Assembly: GCA_012934845.2 (NCBI GenBank)
Contig: WNNJ02003418.1
Location: 1 to 64,000, forward strand
Origin: Pomphorhynchus laevis
Taxonomy: Eukaryota > Acanthocephala > Palaeacanthocephala > Echinorhynchida > Pomphorhynchidae
Reading direction: 5' to 3'
DNA length: 64,000 nucleotides
Position numbers and translations under genes: made by a program. The notes beneath the pieces are model-generated. The model saw only the letters and a program-made list of their open reading frames with translations. It searched no databases and was not told where the DNA came from. Shown in pieces: positions 31,185 through 44,200 of the stretch (positions are counted from its first letter, which is position 1; each line of letters opens with the position of its first letter).

Positions 31185-34105
31185 TATCATTGTAACTGCA
31201 ATACCGCAGGTGTAGTGTATCTATTACAATGTACATGTAGATTTCAATATATAGAAAAAACATCAAATGTTAAAAACTAGGTTTAGGCAACACATATATA
31301 ATATACAGCATAATAGTCAAACTATATTTCATAAACATATGAGATTAATAGGACATGATATTAAAAACTGAAAATTATTTATTTTAGAACATATTATCGA
31401 AGAAAACATATCAATATTAAATCAAAAACTATTAGAAAAAGAATTTTTTGGATTAAAAGGCTGAATTCCATGTACCCATTAGGATTAAATGACGTGGTAC
31501 TAGGAATTGGCAAAAGTAGTATAGTACATAATAAACAACTATATTATAATAATCTGGTTAAACCCAAACGAATAAGTCATGGTGATAAAAGGAATAAGAA
31601 TAATAGAGTTAAAAATATTAAAAATAATATGTATATTAAAAAAGATGTGTATATAAATGAACAATTAAGGAAATATTAAATATAACAAGCTTTATTAAGA
31701 TCTTTATGCAAATATAAGAAGTTTTTCTAAAGATATCATATGTTCAATAAATCAAAGATCAATTAACGACTATGATGCGCTAAGTTGTATAATAGACAGT
31801 TATTGTAATATAAAATACTATAATCATAAAAAAATGTTAATAATAACAATAGATAAAACACATTAACCATAAACTTCATTAATAAATGTAAAGATAACAT
31901 AAATATAGCCGGACTTTTAAATAATTCTAAATGTAAAGAAATAATAAGGTCAGATTTAAGTAAATATATTCCAAAAATAAGGTATAAACTCCTACCACAT
32001 TTAGGACGAAAAATTTGTAATTATAATAAAGAATTAATATCAATCTGTAACGATAATATTAGAAACATAATGGAAACAGAATGCAATAGTAAAAGTCTTA
32101 GTTTTGATTAAATAAATGAACACATATGTACCCATAATCTAGAATTAATTGAAAATTGTTAATTAATAAAGCTGCTATCAAAAGGGTATAAATATAGATT
32201 AAATAATAACAACGACAAAAATAAAATTTACAATTCGTTATATAATAACTTAAATGATTACTTTAGTAAGCTGATTAATAGTGAAAGCTCGAATATATCT
32301 AAGATAAACATTTGGAAAGATTATATATTTGATAAAATTAAAAATAAAATGAAAATAACAAACAATTATAAAAGGAAAGATAAAATTAATAAAGATATGT
32401 ATAAAGAACTTACTAAATTAAAGGATAACTATATAATAACAACTATTGATAAAGCTAGTAATAACTTTGTCTTCATATGCAAAAAGCTTTATTATGATAT
32501 ACTAATGAAAGAGGTTAATTCTAATGATTTAAATGTAAATCCAACATATGAACGTAGTGAGTTGAGTTTAGAAACAATTATTACAAGTCACTGTTCTATA
32601 ATAGATAAAAAGGGTATAAAGGTTGAATCAGATAATAAAACTATACCTATATTATATTGGAATCCAAAATTACATAAAAATCAAATAAAACCTAGGTTCA
32701 TATGTAGTGCGTTTAAATGTACATTAAAACCACTTTCTGTCTATATGAATAAAATACTTAAAGTAATTAAAGCACACTTTAAAAAATATTGCAAGGTAAT
32801 CGAAATTAATACTGGTATAAAACACTATTTCAGTATTAATTCTACAAAAGAATTTTTAGAACAGACAAAAGGAATAAATTTTCAAAATATAAATACATAC
32901 GATTTTAGTACGCTTTATACAAATCTAGATTTAGTAGATATTAAAGAAGCGTTAGTAAAATTAATTAATCTTATATTCGGAAAAAGATATACATATATAT
33001 GTTATAATAATTATAACGCCTATCTAACAAAAATTAAACCATCAAGTAAATATAAATATATGGATAAAATTGAATTAATAGAATCCTTAAATATTTTGAT
33101 AAATCAAAATTATTTAAAAGTAGGGACATCTATATTTAGACAAGAAAAAGGTGTTCTAATGGGTGGTAATAGTAGCCAAATTATAGCTGACTTGTTTTTA
33201 AGCTTTATAGAATATGAATTTGTTCATAACTGTGTAAAAACTAAATCTAAACTATATAAATATATGAAATATATGTTTCGATACATTGATGATATATGTG
33301 TATTTAATTCTAATAATTTTTATTCAATTAGTGAACAAATTTATCCAGAAAGCCTTATTCTTAACAAAACCAATATTGATGATAAAGAAGGTGTATATCT
33401 AGATATGAACATTAAATTAACATTAACTTAAAACTACTATTAATTTATATCGTAAAGATGACATATTTAAATTTACAAGAAACATATTTTTGCATGAGCA
33501 TTCATGCATACCATATAATATAAAATATAATACATTAAATAATGAAATTTTAAGAATTGCAACAATATGTAATGATATTGGCTTCCTTCAAAATCATTTA
33601 AATAATTTAATAGATACATATTTTAAACTAGGTTACTATAAAAATAACATCAAGCAGAAAATAGTAAAATATATAAATCTACACAATAATATAGAGAATA
33701 AATTTAAACTCTTAAGTGGCAAATTTTTATGGATGGATAATAAATAATATACTTTGTATTAGAATAAGATACTAGATAGTTATTTCAGAGGAAATACATC
33801 ATTAGCATGTATTTGGCCCCGCTGCTATGTTGGGTAGAGGAGTTAGGGGCCGAAACCTGATAGCATAGCAGTTCCTCCTGATGACCTCTAATTCTTATTA
33901 TGATACAACGTCTGTTATTTATTAGTCAATTCATAAAAATTGATTTTTATTTTTAATTTCAGTTTATAATTCATCTTGATATAAATGATATAAAATCTTT
34001 TAACAATTATTTATTATTAATTAATTTTTATTATTAAATTATTTAACTTTTATTTTTCATTATTTTTAATTTGCAATATAAAATTCGTTATCTCAGTTAG
34101 CTTAT
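31185..34105 (+). mobile_element. Penelope-like element, near full length, GIY-YIG before RT
   Basis: In order on the plus strand: GIY-YIG remnant (31190-31440, CNCNTAGVVYLLQCTC), basic linker (31470-31680, KNRVKNIKNN), RT N-terminal region (from about 31960, KLLPHLGRKICNYN), RT (32349-33431 and 33490-33747), 3' terminus with the GGCCCC/GGGGCC hairpin, GAAACCTGATAGC and CCTGATGA (33815-33885) and the end motif CTCAGTTAGCT at about 34093. This is the clearest proof of the permuted order in the window. The endonuclease and linker part is decayed with several breaks while the RT is largely open. Confidence 0.85.
32349..33431 (+). CDS. Penelope-like reverse transcriptase
   Basis: 360 codons. Residues near 25-45 (DNYIITTIDKASNNFVFIC) are the entry region, FICSAFKCTLKPLSVYMN the finger region, YDFSTLYTNLDLVDIKEAL motif A, GVLMGGNSSQIIADLFLSF motif B and FRYIDDICVFN motif C with the catalytic DD. 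The frame stops inside the thumb; the remaining C-terminal 85 codons lie at 33490-33747 in another frame, separated by a small indel near 33430. This is the best-preserved RT of the family here. It copies the element's RNA using a nicked or free DNA end as primer. Confidence 0.85.
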   Translation: MKITNNYKRKDKINKDMYKELTKLKDNYIITTIDKASNNFVFICKKLYYDILMKEVNSNDLNVNPTYERSELSLETIITSHCSIIDKKGIKVESDNKTIPILYWNPKLHKNQIKPRFICSAFKCTLKPLSVYMNKILKVIKAHFKKYCKVIEINTGIKHYFSINSTKEFLEQTKGINFQNINTYDFSTLYTNLDLVDIKEALVKLINLIFGKRYTYICYNNYNAYLTKIKPSSKYKYMDKIELIESLNILINQNYLKVGTSIFRQEKGVLMGGNSSQIIADLFLSFIEYEFVHNCVKTKSKLYKYMKYMFRYIDDICVFNSNNFYSISEQIYPESLILNKTNIDDKEGVYLDMNIKLTLT

Positions 34106-34129
34106 TTAATTCGTTTTACGACAGTGTGA

Positions 34130-35320
34130 CGAATAAAGCTGCAGATGAAAAATCTGCACACAAGACGGCAGTCGTGTTTTGTCAGCTCATTCTTCAATCC
34201 GTGAACTCAAGCAACGTTTCAGTAACACGTCAGGCTTTACAACGGAGGTTGCAACTTTGGCATGAAAAAAATCAGAGAATTATTTGAAGAATCGCAGTAT
34301 TTACAGTCGAAATTAGCTCAAAGAGTAATGAAAATACCCTATGAAGATTGGAAAAAGCCTACTGTCGTTTATTAAGTCGAGGTAAAGTACATGCTTGTAC
34401 AGTTGTCTTGGAAGAAACGTTTTCATCTGCTGTCCTAAAGCCGGCCTCTTTATTTTTTGGAAGATCAGTCGGAGAAATTCTGCAGGATCTACACCCAGCT
34501 GCCAAGGTTAATGATCAAAAAGTGCTCTTATAGTATCATCTTTCAAATATACAACCTCATCACCCAGTTGAATTTAGCGATATCGAATCGGCGGATATTA
34601 TGCGCGCAGCTAAAGTACGAAAGGGGGCCGGTCTATCCGGATTGGACTCTACCATGGGTAATCAACTTCTGAGTCGTTTTGGAGTTCATTCTCAAACTTT
34701 AGCAAGATCATTTGCAGATTTCGGGATAAGATTAGCAACTGAAGATATGTCCCGAAGCTCTTGAAGCATTTACCGCAAGTAGACTTATCGCTCTGAGCAA
34801 AAAATATTGAGGTTTGACTTATTAGTGTTTAGATGTTGCGAGACATATAATCTCTAAAACGATATTATGCAAGATAAGGCCGGATCTGTATGATATAGCA
34901 GGTAACGAACAATTATGTACATGCGAACGTGGGGGTATTAAATTTGCAATTCATTTGCTGCGAAAGGAATTCGAGAAGGGCAGGATAGATGTATATTAGC
35001 AATAGACGCCAAGAACGCGTTCAATTCCATGAATCGGATTGCCGCCCTGCATAACAAGAAATTTTTACTCCCTCGATGGCTACTGTTCTCAGGAACCTAT
35101 ATACCTCACTCTCTCAACTTGTACTAGGAGGCGACAGTATTTACAGCACAGAAGGATTCACAAAAGGCGATCCCTTCGCGATGGCCGGCTTTGCTATGGC
35201 ATCGATGCCTCTTATTATGGAAATTTGGACAGCGGTTTCTGACGTCAAACAGCGGTGGTTCGCAAACGATGCAAACTTCATTGGCCGTATTCGAGATTTA
35301 CGTACAGTATGGAATATACT
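34130..35320 (+). mobile_element. RLE-type LINE, RT N-terminal half, decayed
   Basis: Broken frames give HPVEFSDIESADIMRAAKV and GAGLSGLDSTMGNQLLSRFG near 34560-34680, SRLIALSK near 34780, QLCTCERGGIKFAIHLL near 34915, LAIDAKNAFNSMNR near 35000 and GDSIYSTEGFTKGDPFAMAGF near 35130, all in the order expected for this RT and each matching the 28440-30620 copy where they overlap. It breaks off at about 35320 into AT-rich repeats. It may be the front of the same insertion whose endonuclease lies at 39700-40185. Confidence 0.7.
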
Positions 35321-35640
35321 AATAAGTTTCGAGTATATAATAATATATATTATTATAATAATATATATTATTATATATAATAATATATACTAATAAGCTT
35401 CGAGTATACTAATAATTTACGTACAGTATGGAATATACTAATAAGCTTCGAGCTTGTCTGGCCGTCTCTGCCTGTTTACGAGCTTCGAGATCTACGCGTC
35501 GAAATCCGGTTTAGCACGGCATATATCGCCTCGAAAAAACAGCATACTGACATCGTTTTGTGTAAAAAATTAATAATATGTGGACTCATTTGCGGGTAAC
35601 CCCGAATTGTTATTTAAACGAATAAATTTAACACATTAAA
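35298..35640. repeat. direct repeats and AT-rich filler
   Basis: TTACGTACAGTATGGAATAT with CTAATAAG(T/C)TTCGAG occurs at 35298 and again at about 35409, with ATAATATATATTATTATA-type filler between. 35460-35640 has no recognised gene. Confidence 0.6.
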
Positions 35641-35749
35641 AAATTATTATTAGTATACAACAGATTATGAGCGGTGGCTCGTTTGGCTGGATCTCAATGT
35701 AAAAAAAACAATGTCATTAAAACAAAAAGCAATCCAAATCAGGTTCGAC

Positions 35750-36590
35750 TTCTTATGAGAGCGATACACTATTCAACGCACGCCGAAATTCTCGGATGTT
35801 CCGGCATTCTATCGCAGATGACGGGAGCCTGTTCCAACTGTTTATTGCTCGATCTCTGATATCCTGATAATGTCGATGGTATTTTCTACGATGTTTGAGC
35901 GTTAGTCGATGTTCACTTGGTTGCTCAGAGTTGCGTAGGCAAAACATGAAGTTGAGGGGTCGAATGGGTGATGAAATTGCCCTCTATACCAGCATTAGAT
36001 CAGCTTTTACCAAACTTTCACAAACCATTGAAACACCTAGGATTTCTAACTTCTGGTCAAACGGCAGGTCTTTGACAGCAAGAACAAGACGAGCAGACGA
36101 CCGGAGAATCGATTGGTAAGCCACAATATTCTTGCGCAGATGTGGATACGCTGCGGGAGATGCGTAGAACATGCGAGATTCGATGAGGGCCTTGTATATC
36201 ATTCTAAAGCTACATACCTATAGTTATTCAAAAGATCGTCTAATGATGCCAATAGTACGACGGCAATTGTCCGAAACTTTATTTACGCGAGCGCTCATAT
36301 GGAGCATATACGCGTTGATACCCCTAAATCATCGATTTTATCTGCATAATCAATCTACGTTTCCAATTTAATGAGAGCAACGAATATCTAGGGAACCGAT
36401 CTGCATATGTCTACATTTAGTCCTATTTTCATCAGCTCATTGAATGTACACTATTTCTAGGTCTTTTTGAAGAGCGCTAACGTCAGACTCATCAATGATT
36501 CGCCTCCAACGAATAACGTAATGAGTAACGCTTTCCGATGAATGCGCTACATTCATCGGTAACGCATTCCGATGTTTAGCTGTTCGAACC
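35750..36590 (-). mobile_element. LINE fragment, RT thumb and C-terminus
   Basis: Minus-strand frames read DESDVSALQKDLE near 36490, YPHLRKNIVAYQSILRSSAR and DLPFDQKLEILGV (35984-36202) and HRRKYHRHYQDIRDRAINSWNRLPSSAI with FRRALN (35753-35947). The last is the typical C-terminal INSWNRLP...F+R pattern of CR1/Jockey-type LINE proteins. It is 5'-truncated with frame changes. Confidence 0.6.
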
Positions 36591-36595
36591 CATAA

Positions 36596-38095
36596 ATGGG
36601 TCGGCACCTATTCCTCGACCCAACATTGCAGCGGGGCCAAATACATGCTAAGGACGTATTTCCTCTGATAAAATTTGATTATATTGTATCTTATTCTAAT
36701 ACAAAGTATATTAGTTATTATCCATCCAAAAAAATTTTCTACTTAAGAGTTTAAATTTATTTTTAATAATATTGTGTTGATTTATATATTTTACTATTTT
36801 CTGCTTGATGTTATTTTTATAGTAACCTAGTTTAAAATATGTATCTATTAAAATATTTAAATGATTTTGAAGATATACAATATCGTTACAAATACTTTCA
36901 ATTCTTAAAATTTAATTACTTTATGTATTATATTTTATATTATAAAGTATCCATGAATGCTCATGCAAAAATATGTTTCTTGTAAATTTAAATATGTCAT
37001 CTTTACGATATAAATTAATAGTAGTTTTAGTTCATGTTAATGTAATGTTCATATCTAGATATACACCTTCTTTATCATCAATATTGGTTTGGTTAAGAAC
37101 AAGGCTTTCTGGATAAATTTGTTCACTAATTCAATAAAAAATATTTGAGTTAAATACACATATATCATCAATGTATCGAAACATATTTCATTTAGATTTA
37201 TTTTTTGTCACAGTTATGAACAAATTCATATTCTATAAAGCTTAAAAATAAATCAGCTATAATTAAGCAACTATTATCACCTATTGGAATACCTTTTACT
37301 TGTCTAAATATAGATGCCCCTACTTTTAAATAATTTTGATTTATCAAAATATTTAAAGATTCTATTAATTGAATTTTATCCATATATTTATATTTACTCG
37401 ATGGTTTAATTTTTGTTAGATAGACGTTATAATTTTTATACCATATATATGTATATCTTTTTCCGAATATAAGATTAATTAATTTTACTAACGCTTCTTT
37501 TATATCTACTAAATCTAGATTTGTATAAAGCGTACTAAAATCGTATGTATTTATATTTTGAAAATTAATTCCTTTTGTGCTTTCTAAAAATTCTTTTATA
37601 GAATTAATACTGAAATATTGTTTAATACCAGTATTAATTTCGATTACATCGCAATATTTTTTAAAGTGTGCTTTAATTACTTTAAGTATTTTATTCATAT
37701 AAACAGAGTGGTTTTAATGTACATTTAAACGCACAACATATGAACCTAGGTTTTTCGGATTTTTATAAAACACTGAAAAAGTGTTTTATATCAGTAATAT
37801 TTTCAATAAAAGATTAATTAATTTTTCTAACGCTTCTTTACTGCTATATCTAGGTTTGTAAAAAGGGTACTATAATCGTACGTTTTTATATTCTGAAAAA
37901 TAATTCCTTTTGTGAATTCTAAAAATTATTTTGTAGAATGAATACTGAAATAATGTTTTATACCTGTATTAATTTCGATTATCCGACAATGTTTTGAAGT
38001 GTGCTTTAATTACCTAAAGTATTTTATTCATATAAACAGAAATTGACTTTAATTTGACTAATTAATTTAAACTCGTTAGAGGGAAATTTTTATGG
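36596..38095 (-). mobile_element. Penelope-like element, 3' terminus and RT, plus an older RT scrap
   Basis: Terminus at 36596-36670 (TCGACCCAACATTGCAGCGG), RT C-terminus at 36720-37180, and an open frame 37198-37698 (166 codons, minus) covering RT motif A (YDFSTLYTNL) to motif B (VKGIPIGDNSCLIIADLFL). 37745-38095 is a second, more diverged copy of the RT motif A region in the same orientation, so two insertions or an internal duplication are joined here. Confidence 0.75.
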
Positions 38096-38380
38096 ATGGA
38101 TAAGATAATTCCCAGTCTGTGGATGGTTGTAGCGTTCATGTAGCTGCCGAGCACTGTCTACAGCTAGGAGATAACCGCGATTGGCACGGTATGGTGGGCA
38201 CTCCTCTGAATATGGAGTCGCGTGAAGACGCAGAATTTTTAGACAACGAGGGCATCTCCTGCGCTGCCCGTATAGACGACAGACTGCATGAGGATTTACG
38301 CTGACATAATGGATAATTCTATTCTTTTTGTAGATTGACTCGAATATTTTAGTATTTTTCACCTTTAACATTTGACACAT
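38090..38380 (-). other. cysteine-containing fragment of unknown origin
   Basis: Minus frame with VCRLYGQRRRCPRCLKILRL, then H and ECPPY, which could be a decayed zinc knuckle from a LINE, but no neighbouring domain supports this. GC content is higher than around it. 38380-38670 is AT-rich with nothing recognised. Confidence 0.25.
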
Positions 38381-38669
38381 TATTTATTAAATAGATTTTA
38401 ATTTTTATAATAATTATATTTTTATAATGGTTTAATTGTAAAATTAAACCATTTAATTATCAGATACCATTATGGAAACGTATAAAACAAACAAATCAGT
38501 GTTCCATGGGCTTCGTATGCAAAGAAAAGTTTAGATGATGTTCTTTGTCTAGTATTGCTGAGATAAAACCTCAAGACACAAAATTCAAAATTTCATTGTA
38601 TAAATTATTAATTTATAATTATTAATTATTAATTAATGATAATTATTAATTATAAATATACTTTATTAT

Positions 38670-39580
38670 ATTTCAAGTCAGCTATAATTGGTATACTATT
38701 ACCACCCATTGGAACAACTTTTATTTGTCTGAATATAGATGTCCCTACTTTTTAATAATTTTGATTTATTAAAATATTTAAGGATTCTAATAATTCAATT
38801 TTATGCATATATGCGTTATGGTTATTATAACATATATATGTATATATTTTTTCGAGTATAAGATTAATTAATTTTTCTAATGCATCATTAATATCTACTA
38901 AATCTAGATTTGTATAAAGCGTACTAAAATCGTATGTATTTATATTTTGAAAATTTATTCCTTTTGTCTGTTCTAAAAATTCTTTTGTAGAATTAATACT
39001 GAAATAGTGTTTTATACCAGTATTAATTTCGATTACCTTGCAATATTTTTTAAAATGTGCTTTAATTACTTTAAGTATTTTATTCATATAGACAGAAAGT
39101 GGTTTTAATGTACATTTAAAAGCACTGCATATGAACCTACGTTTTATTGGATTTTTATGTAATTTTGGATTCAAACATAATATAGGTATAGTTTTATTAT
39201 CTGATTCAATCTTTATACCATTTTCATCCATTCTTGTAATAATTGTTTCTAATCTTAACTCACTACGTTTATATGTTGGATTTACATTTAAATCATTAGA
39301 ATTAAACTCTTTTATTAGTATATCATAATAAAGCTTTTTGCCTGTGAAAACAAAGTTATTACTAGCTTTATCAATAGTTTGTTATTATATAGTTATCCGA
39401 TAATTTGGGAAGTTCTGTATACATATCTTTTTAAATTTGATCTTTCTTTTTATATTTGTTTGTTATTTTCATTTTCCCTCTAATTTTATCTAATATATAA
39501 GTTTTCCAAATTTTAATATTTGATGTATTTAAGCTTTATTATTAATCAACTTATCAAAAGTAATCATTTAATCATTATAT
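38670..39580 (-). mobile_element. Penelope-like element, RT N-terminal half
   Basis: Minus frame 38752-39231 (159 codons) carries PILCLNPKLHKNPIKRRFIC, CTLKPLSVYMNKILKVI and NTYDFSTLYTNLDLVDI. Upstream pieces to about 39580 match the RT entry and linker. Catalytic motif C is missing. Confidence 0.75.
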
Positions 39581-39699
39581 AACGAATTGTAAATTTTATT
39601 TTTATTGCTATTATTTTGTATTGTTATTATTTTTATTGCATGTAGCTGTGTTGCCTTAGAACCGTGACTGTCATCAATACCCGAAGGCTACAATTTTTT

Positions 39700-40185
39700 G
39701 ATTATTACAACTCTCAAACCTTAAGCTTGATCAGATATTGTGTGCAACGGACTTTTTGGAACTAGGATAGAGCGAGTGTTCATCGACGTTTGTACCTTCA
39801 ATAATCTTGCACCATCCTATACAATTAAGTCACCATCCGCTGCATTTGAATATCACGAAAGCAGAAAGCGAGTGAAATACGAAGAACGAATTATTGATAT
39901 TGAAAATGCATATTTTCTCCGTCCGTAGTTTCGACCAACGACGCTCTTGGACCGGCAGCGTCTGCTTTGTTGAAGAGTTTAGCTAGAAAAATAGCAGAAA
40001 AAAGGAACAGATTATGGTGATGAGATGAGCGCTTTGCGCACATCAATCGGTATATCTTCGGCTAGAAGGGTATTGGCTTGTTTAAGATCATCAAGATCAA
40101 TGATCCTGCCCCATTCTGGCAACATTCCAATACGGAGACGGTGATTACATCAAATGAATACTTATTTTAATTTGTGGGATTCTTT
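39700..40185 (+). mobile_element. RLE-type LINE, restriction-like endonuclease fragment
   Basis: The frame 39740-39928 has IERVFIDVCTFNNLAPSY, FEYHESRKRVKYEERIIDIE and ENAYFLRP, matching LFDTCVFNAFAPSN, FHEKRKIAKYQERIILIE and ERANFAPL of the 28440-30620 copy. Further on, DEMSALRTSIGISSARRVL fits the C-terminal tail. It is only the last domain, with the RT missing or represented by 34130-35320. Confidence 0.7.
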
Positions 40186-40229
40186 GAATGTAATTTTTGA
40201 AATAAATCAGTTATAATTTAAAAAATATT

Positions 40230-40600
40230 GTTTAATAATAACAATAAACGATATAAATAAAGGATATAAATATAAAAAAGGATATAAATATAGATTAAAC
40301 CATAATAATGAAGATTAGTCCCGCTTCATTATTATTGTATAATCTGTATTTATATCCTTTTGACAGCATTTTCTTAAATTCATTGTTTTTAATTAATTCT
40401 AGATTATGAGTACATATATGTTCATTTATTTTATCAAAATTAAGATGTTTGTAATTACATTCAGTTTCTATAATGATTTTAATATTATCGGTATCATAGT
40501 CGTTTATTAATTTTTGATTTATTGAACAAATGATTTGTTTAGAAAAACATCTTATATTTATATTTATTATCTCTTAATATACTACAGAGATTTTTTATCT
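40230..40600 (-). mobile_element. Penelope-like element, linker and early RT scrap
   Basis: Minus-strand sequence resembling the region between GIY-YIG and RT of the 54455-57365 copy (TTCATTTATTTTATCAAAAT, TTAATTTTTGATTTATTGAAC). Decayed, no frame. Confidence 0.6.
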
Positions 40601-41269
40601 CCATATAAAATATGTGGTTTATCTTTGTAAACCACAATTTTACAGTTTCATAATTTTACTTGTATGAAAAGTGAAGAAAAAAATGTTACCTTCGTATTTA
40701 TTGAAGGTTGATAAAATTGCACGTGTTGTTAGATGGAATGTAAAGTTAAATAGTTTTCAAAATTATTTAATTATAAATAATCATGATAAATAATGATTAT
40801 TAAGTTTATTTTAAAATTAAAATTAAATTATATCTTGCAAAGTATTTTCGAATATCTTTATTTATTCTTTATTATTTATAATATGACTAGATATAAACAT
40901 TTGGTAAAAAGTTTATTGTTTTAAAATGTAGAGACATATATTATATACACAAGTTTATAGACATATAAGAATATATGTTAAAATATGCAAATGTAAATAA
41001 GATACATTCTAGATAGACTACACTCGTATTATTGCTATTACGCATACATATTCTTAACAATATTCTGTAATAATAAAAATAAATATGCTAATAAACGAAC
41101 TTTTTTTACCAGAAAAGCTAAATATCAAAGAAACATTTGTAAACATTTATTTATGAATAGAACCAATTCAAAACTGGTGATCATTCTCATTCGACCCTAT
41201 CTGTTTCAAAACCACTAGCGTACTGTTTTATTGAAATGCTACAGTCGCTAATTGCTCAAAGATAGCGTT
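40601..41269 (-). other. 3' flank of beta-spectrin
   Basis: AT-rich. It should contain the 3' UTR and polyadenylation site of the spectrin gene: TTTATT words (AATAAA on the minus strand) occur near 40856 and 41146, but which one is used cannot be told. No other gene seen. Confidence 0.4.
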
Positions 41270-44200
41270 TCAGCTATCAGGATCAACTTTTTTCTTTCTT
41301 ATAGAAAAGAAACTTGACTTCTTCTCCTTCCGACTGTTACTGGAAGGATCTCTTGATCTAAATCGTTGACGAGCTGCACCCAAATCACCTGCCTTTTGAT
41401 TTGTGACTTCTTCCTGATGTTGTTGTTGCTGAATACCAGCCGACAGAGGAAGTGACCGTGATCGGGTATTTTGAGGTTGATCTTGACTAATATTACTATC
41501 CGATGTCGCCGCTACAATTCGTTTACCATCATCAGTTGGATGAATTTCGTCTGGTTTTGATCCAGGAATGGTATGAGCATCAGTAGATAATGTCTTAAAC
41601 GACGGTTCGTCTACTATCGAAGATATACAACCACAGTTGCTTCGTATTACTTCAATCCAGTCATGCATGTCGTTAAAATCACGTGCCATAAACATGTAGC
41701 TTGCTCCATTGTTCATCGTTAACCTGAACACGTTCGATCTTTTATGATAGTCAGCTGCCGGCTCAATTTGACAATCGTCAAGTGTCCACAGCTCTTCAAC
41801 TTGCTTCTTCTTTCTAGTACTGTGCTTATGATCCTTATACATTTCAAGAATACAGCCATCAATATTCGTTTTGTATAAAATGAAGAAATATCTTTCCCAT
41901 GAGCGATTTGATGCTTTTTGATTGAAATTTTCCCATATGTGCTTTTTTACTAGATATCCCTCTCTAATAACTGTAACTGAATGCCTTTTTGGTATCTCTG
42001 TACTAACTCCACTAAAAACCAAATGACTTGCTATTCCTGCATCTAGCATCGCTCCAGATAACGCAGAAATAGCAGGATGAGCTTCAACATTTCCGCTAGA
42101 TGAAATATCGGATGTTTTCTTTCCACTGTCTGCACCATCACTTCGACCACCCGTGTCAAGTGACACTGCTAGATGTTTACCATAGTCATCATTATCGTAG
42201 TCATTATTTCTACCATTAATTCCGTCAGCAGCAGAGTCATAATGATATTGTGATTTGCCTTTACTAGTAAATGATGAAGAATGCATTTCGACCTCATCCC
42301 ATGTTCTAAATTCATACTCGTATTCAGATCTCCTGTCTATATGTGCAGGACGCGGTGGTAATTGTTCACGTTTCTCCAAATTCGTCAATTGCTTTAAAGC
42401 ATTGAATCTATCCTCCTGGGCTACAATACTTTTTTCTAATGCTTCGTGCTTACGAATAAGGTTTTCAACTTGATCCAGATTGTCTCCCAGTTCATCAATT
42501 TGTAGATAAGATTCTTGTGAAATTAGCCATGCTTCGGCTACAGCTGCATCTCTAGCAAATTGATAAACTTCTAGTTCAAGTTGAAGATGTTCCCACCTAT
42601 CTTCCCACTCATTTGTTTGTCGATCACGAAGAAGGCACAGTTGAATACACCGATCTTTAATGTCCATACTTCTCGGATGCTTCTTTACTAGCAAATCTTT
42701 TCCCATGTTAATACAAATAGTTACATTTTCGTCTCTTGCGCCTATTTCAGCTTTCAATCCTTGATGATTATTGATTAGTAAATCTACACCGGACACATCG
42801 CGAGCAACGGGAAGTCCGGAATTTTTCATCTGTCTTAAAATTCCTTCCATCCAAATTGTTAAATCTCTTGCAAGATTAAAGAATCTATGCATATCTGCAC
42901 AGTTGAACAATTCCACATTCCTCTTTTGAAGTATAATATTCAAATTTGTCCAAGCAGTCTTTACATTATCGTGACATTGTATTATCTCTTTAGCGCGATC
43001 ACCAGCGTATAAATCAGAAAGATGACAACATTGTTCAGATATTGAGGTTACTAAAGCTTTTACACTTATTAAGTCTTGTTCGAAAATTGCATGTTTCCTT
43101 TGTAATGCAAATACAGTTTTTGCGTCCCGTCCAAGTTGATCAGATAAACTATTTTGTCGTTCTGAAATAAGAGACAATGCTTCTTTACATTCGTAGAAGT
43201 ATTTCTGTAATTGCCAACTGTAATCAAGTACGGCGGCTCGAGTTTGTAACATTTCAATAAGGTCTTGCCAGCATTCTACTGCCACACGATTCTGCCATTG
43301 TGCAACAAGGTCCTTTTGATCGTGATCAGCCAATATAAGATCATTACACAATCGATTAACATATGCAACTCGCTCAGCGCCTCGACTAGTTGTATCATCA
43401 GCAAAATTATTGAAGCGTTGTCGTAAAAGTGTCACGTGTTCAAAATCGATTCCTAATTCGTTAGAATTACAAATTGCCTCCCGTTCAGATATCCATTGTC
43501 GAAGATCGTCTACTTCACGTCTCACAAGGTGTAACTGCAGTGCTGAATCAAGTAGGTAACTACGATCTTTACATAGATCAAGTAAACTTTCGTACAATTG
43601 TGATAAACGATTGATCGCACATTGAGCGCGGCTGTCATCAGACAAATAGAAGTCGTCATCCTTTTGAAGTAAACGACGTTTCATTGATTCTATGTGGTCG
43701 GCAAAGTGATTGACATCTGCTTCTACTTGCTTGTGCTTGCGAATAAATGCCCTTGTTGCAGTTTCATCTCTTCCGACTTCGTATATCATTGCCTGTAGCT
43801 CATGTTCACTTATCCAGGATTCTGCTTCTTCAACATCAACCAAAAACTTATGTAAATTCATAGAACGAGATAAAGCATCGGCTCGATTATCAATTTCAAT
43901 AATCAACTGTTCCCACCACTTATCAAGCTCATCAAGTTTTTGTTTAAAATCTTCTGTTCTGTTAGGTAACTCAATCGATAACTGATATGCTTCCTCTTTC
44001 AAAAGATCTATTGATTTTAGACGATTATTGATTTCCATTTTTAATGCTTCGTTCTTCCGTTCTAATCGACGAACAACTAGCAAGCTATCAGCGGTTTCAA
44101 GTGGCTTCAATAGTTGATCTTCTATCCACATCTTTTCATCGTCGATATCACGCAAAAGCTGATGGACACGTTTCTGCTGAGCAAGTTTAAGCTTTTTAGC

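Noticed and set aside
33815-33885. Hammerhead ribozyme in the permuted PLE terminus (GGCCCC/GGGGCC stem, GAAAC, CTGATGA)
   Set aside because: All parts are present but CTGATGA follows GAAAC instead of preceding the stem, and no helix I could be drawn; other copies do not restore the order.
36570-36600. TTCGAACCC-like T-loop of a tRNA
   Set aside because: No acceptor or anticodon arm can be drawn around it.
43710-43985. Plus-strand frames across the spectrin gene
   Set aside because: Shadows of the minus-strand spectrin coding sequence, with no independent support.
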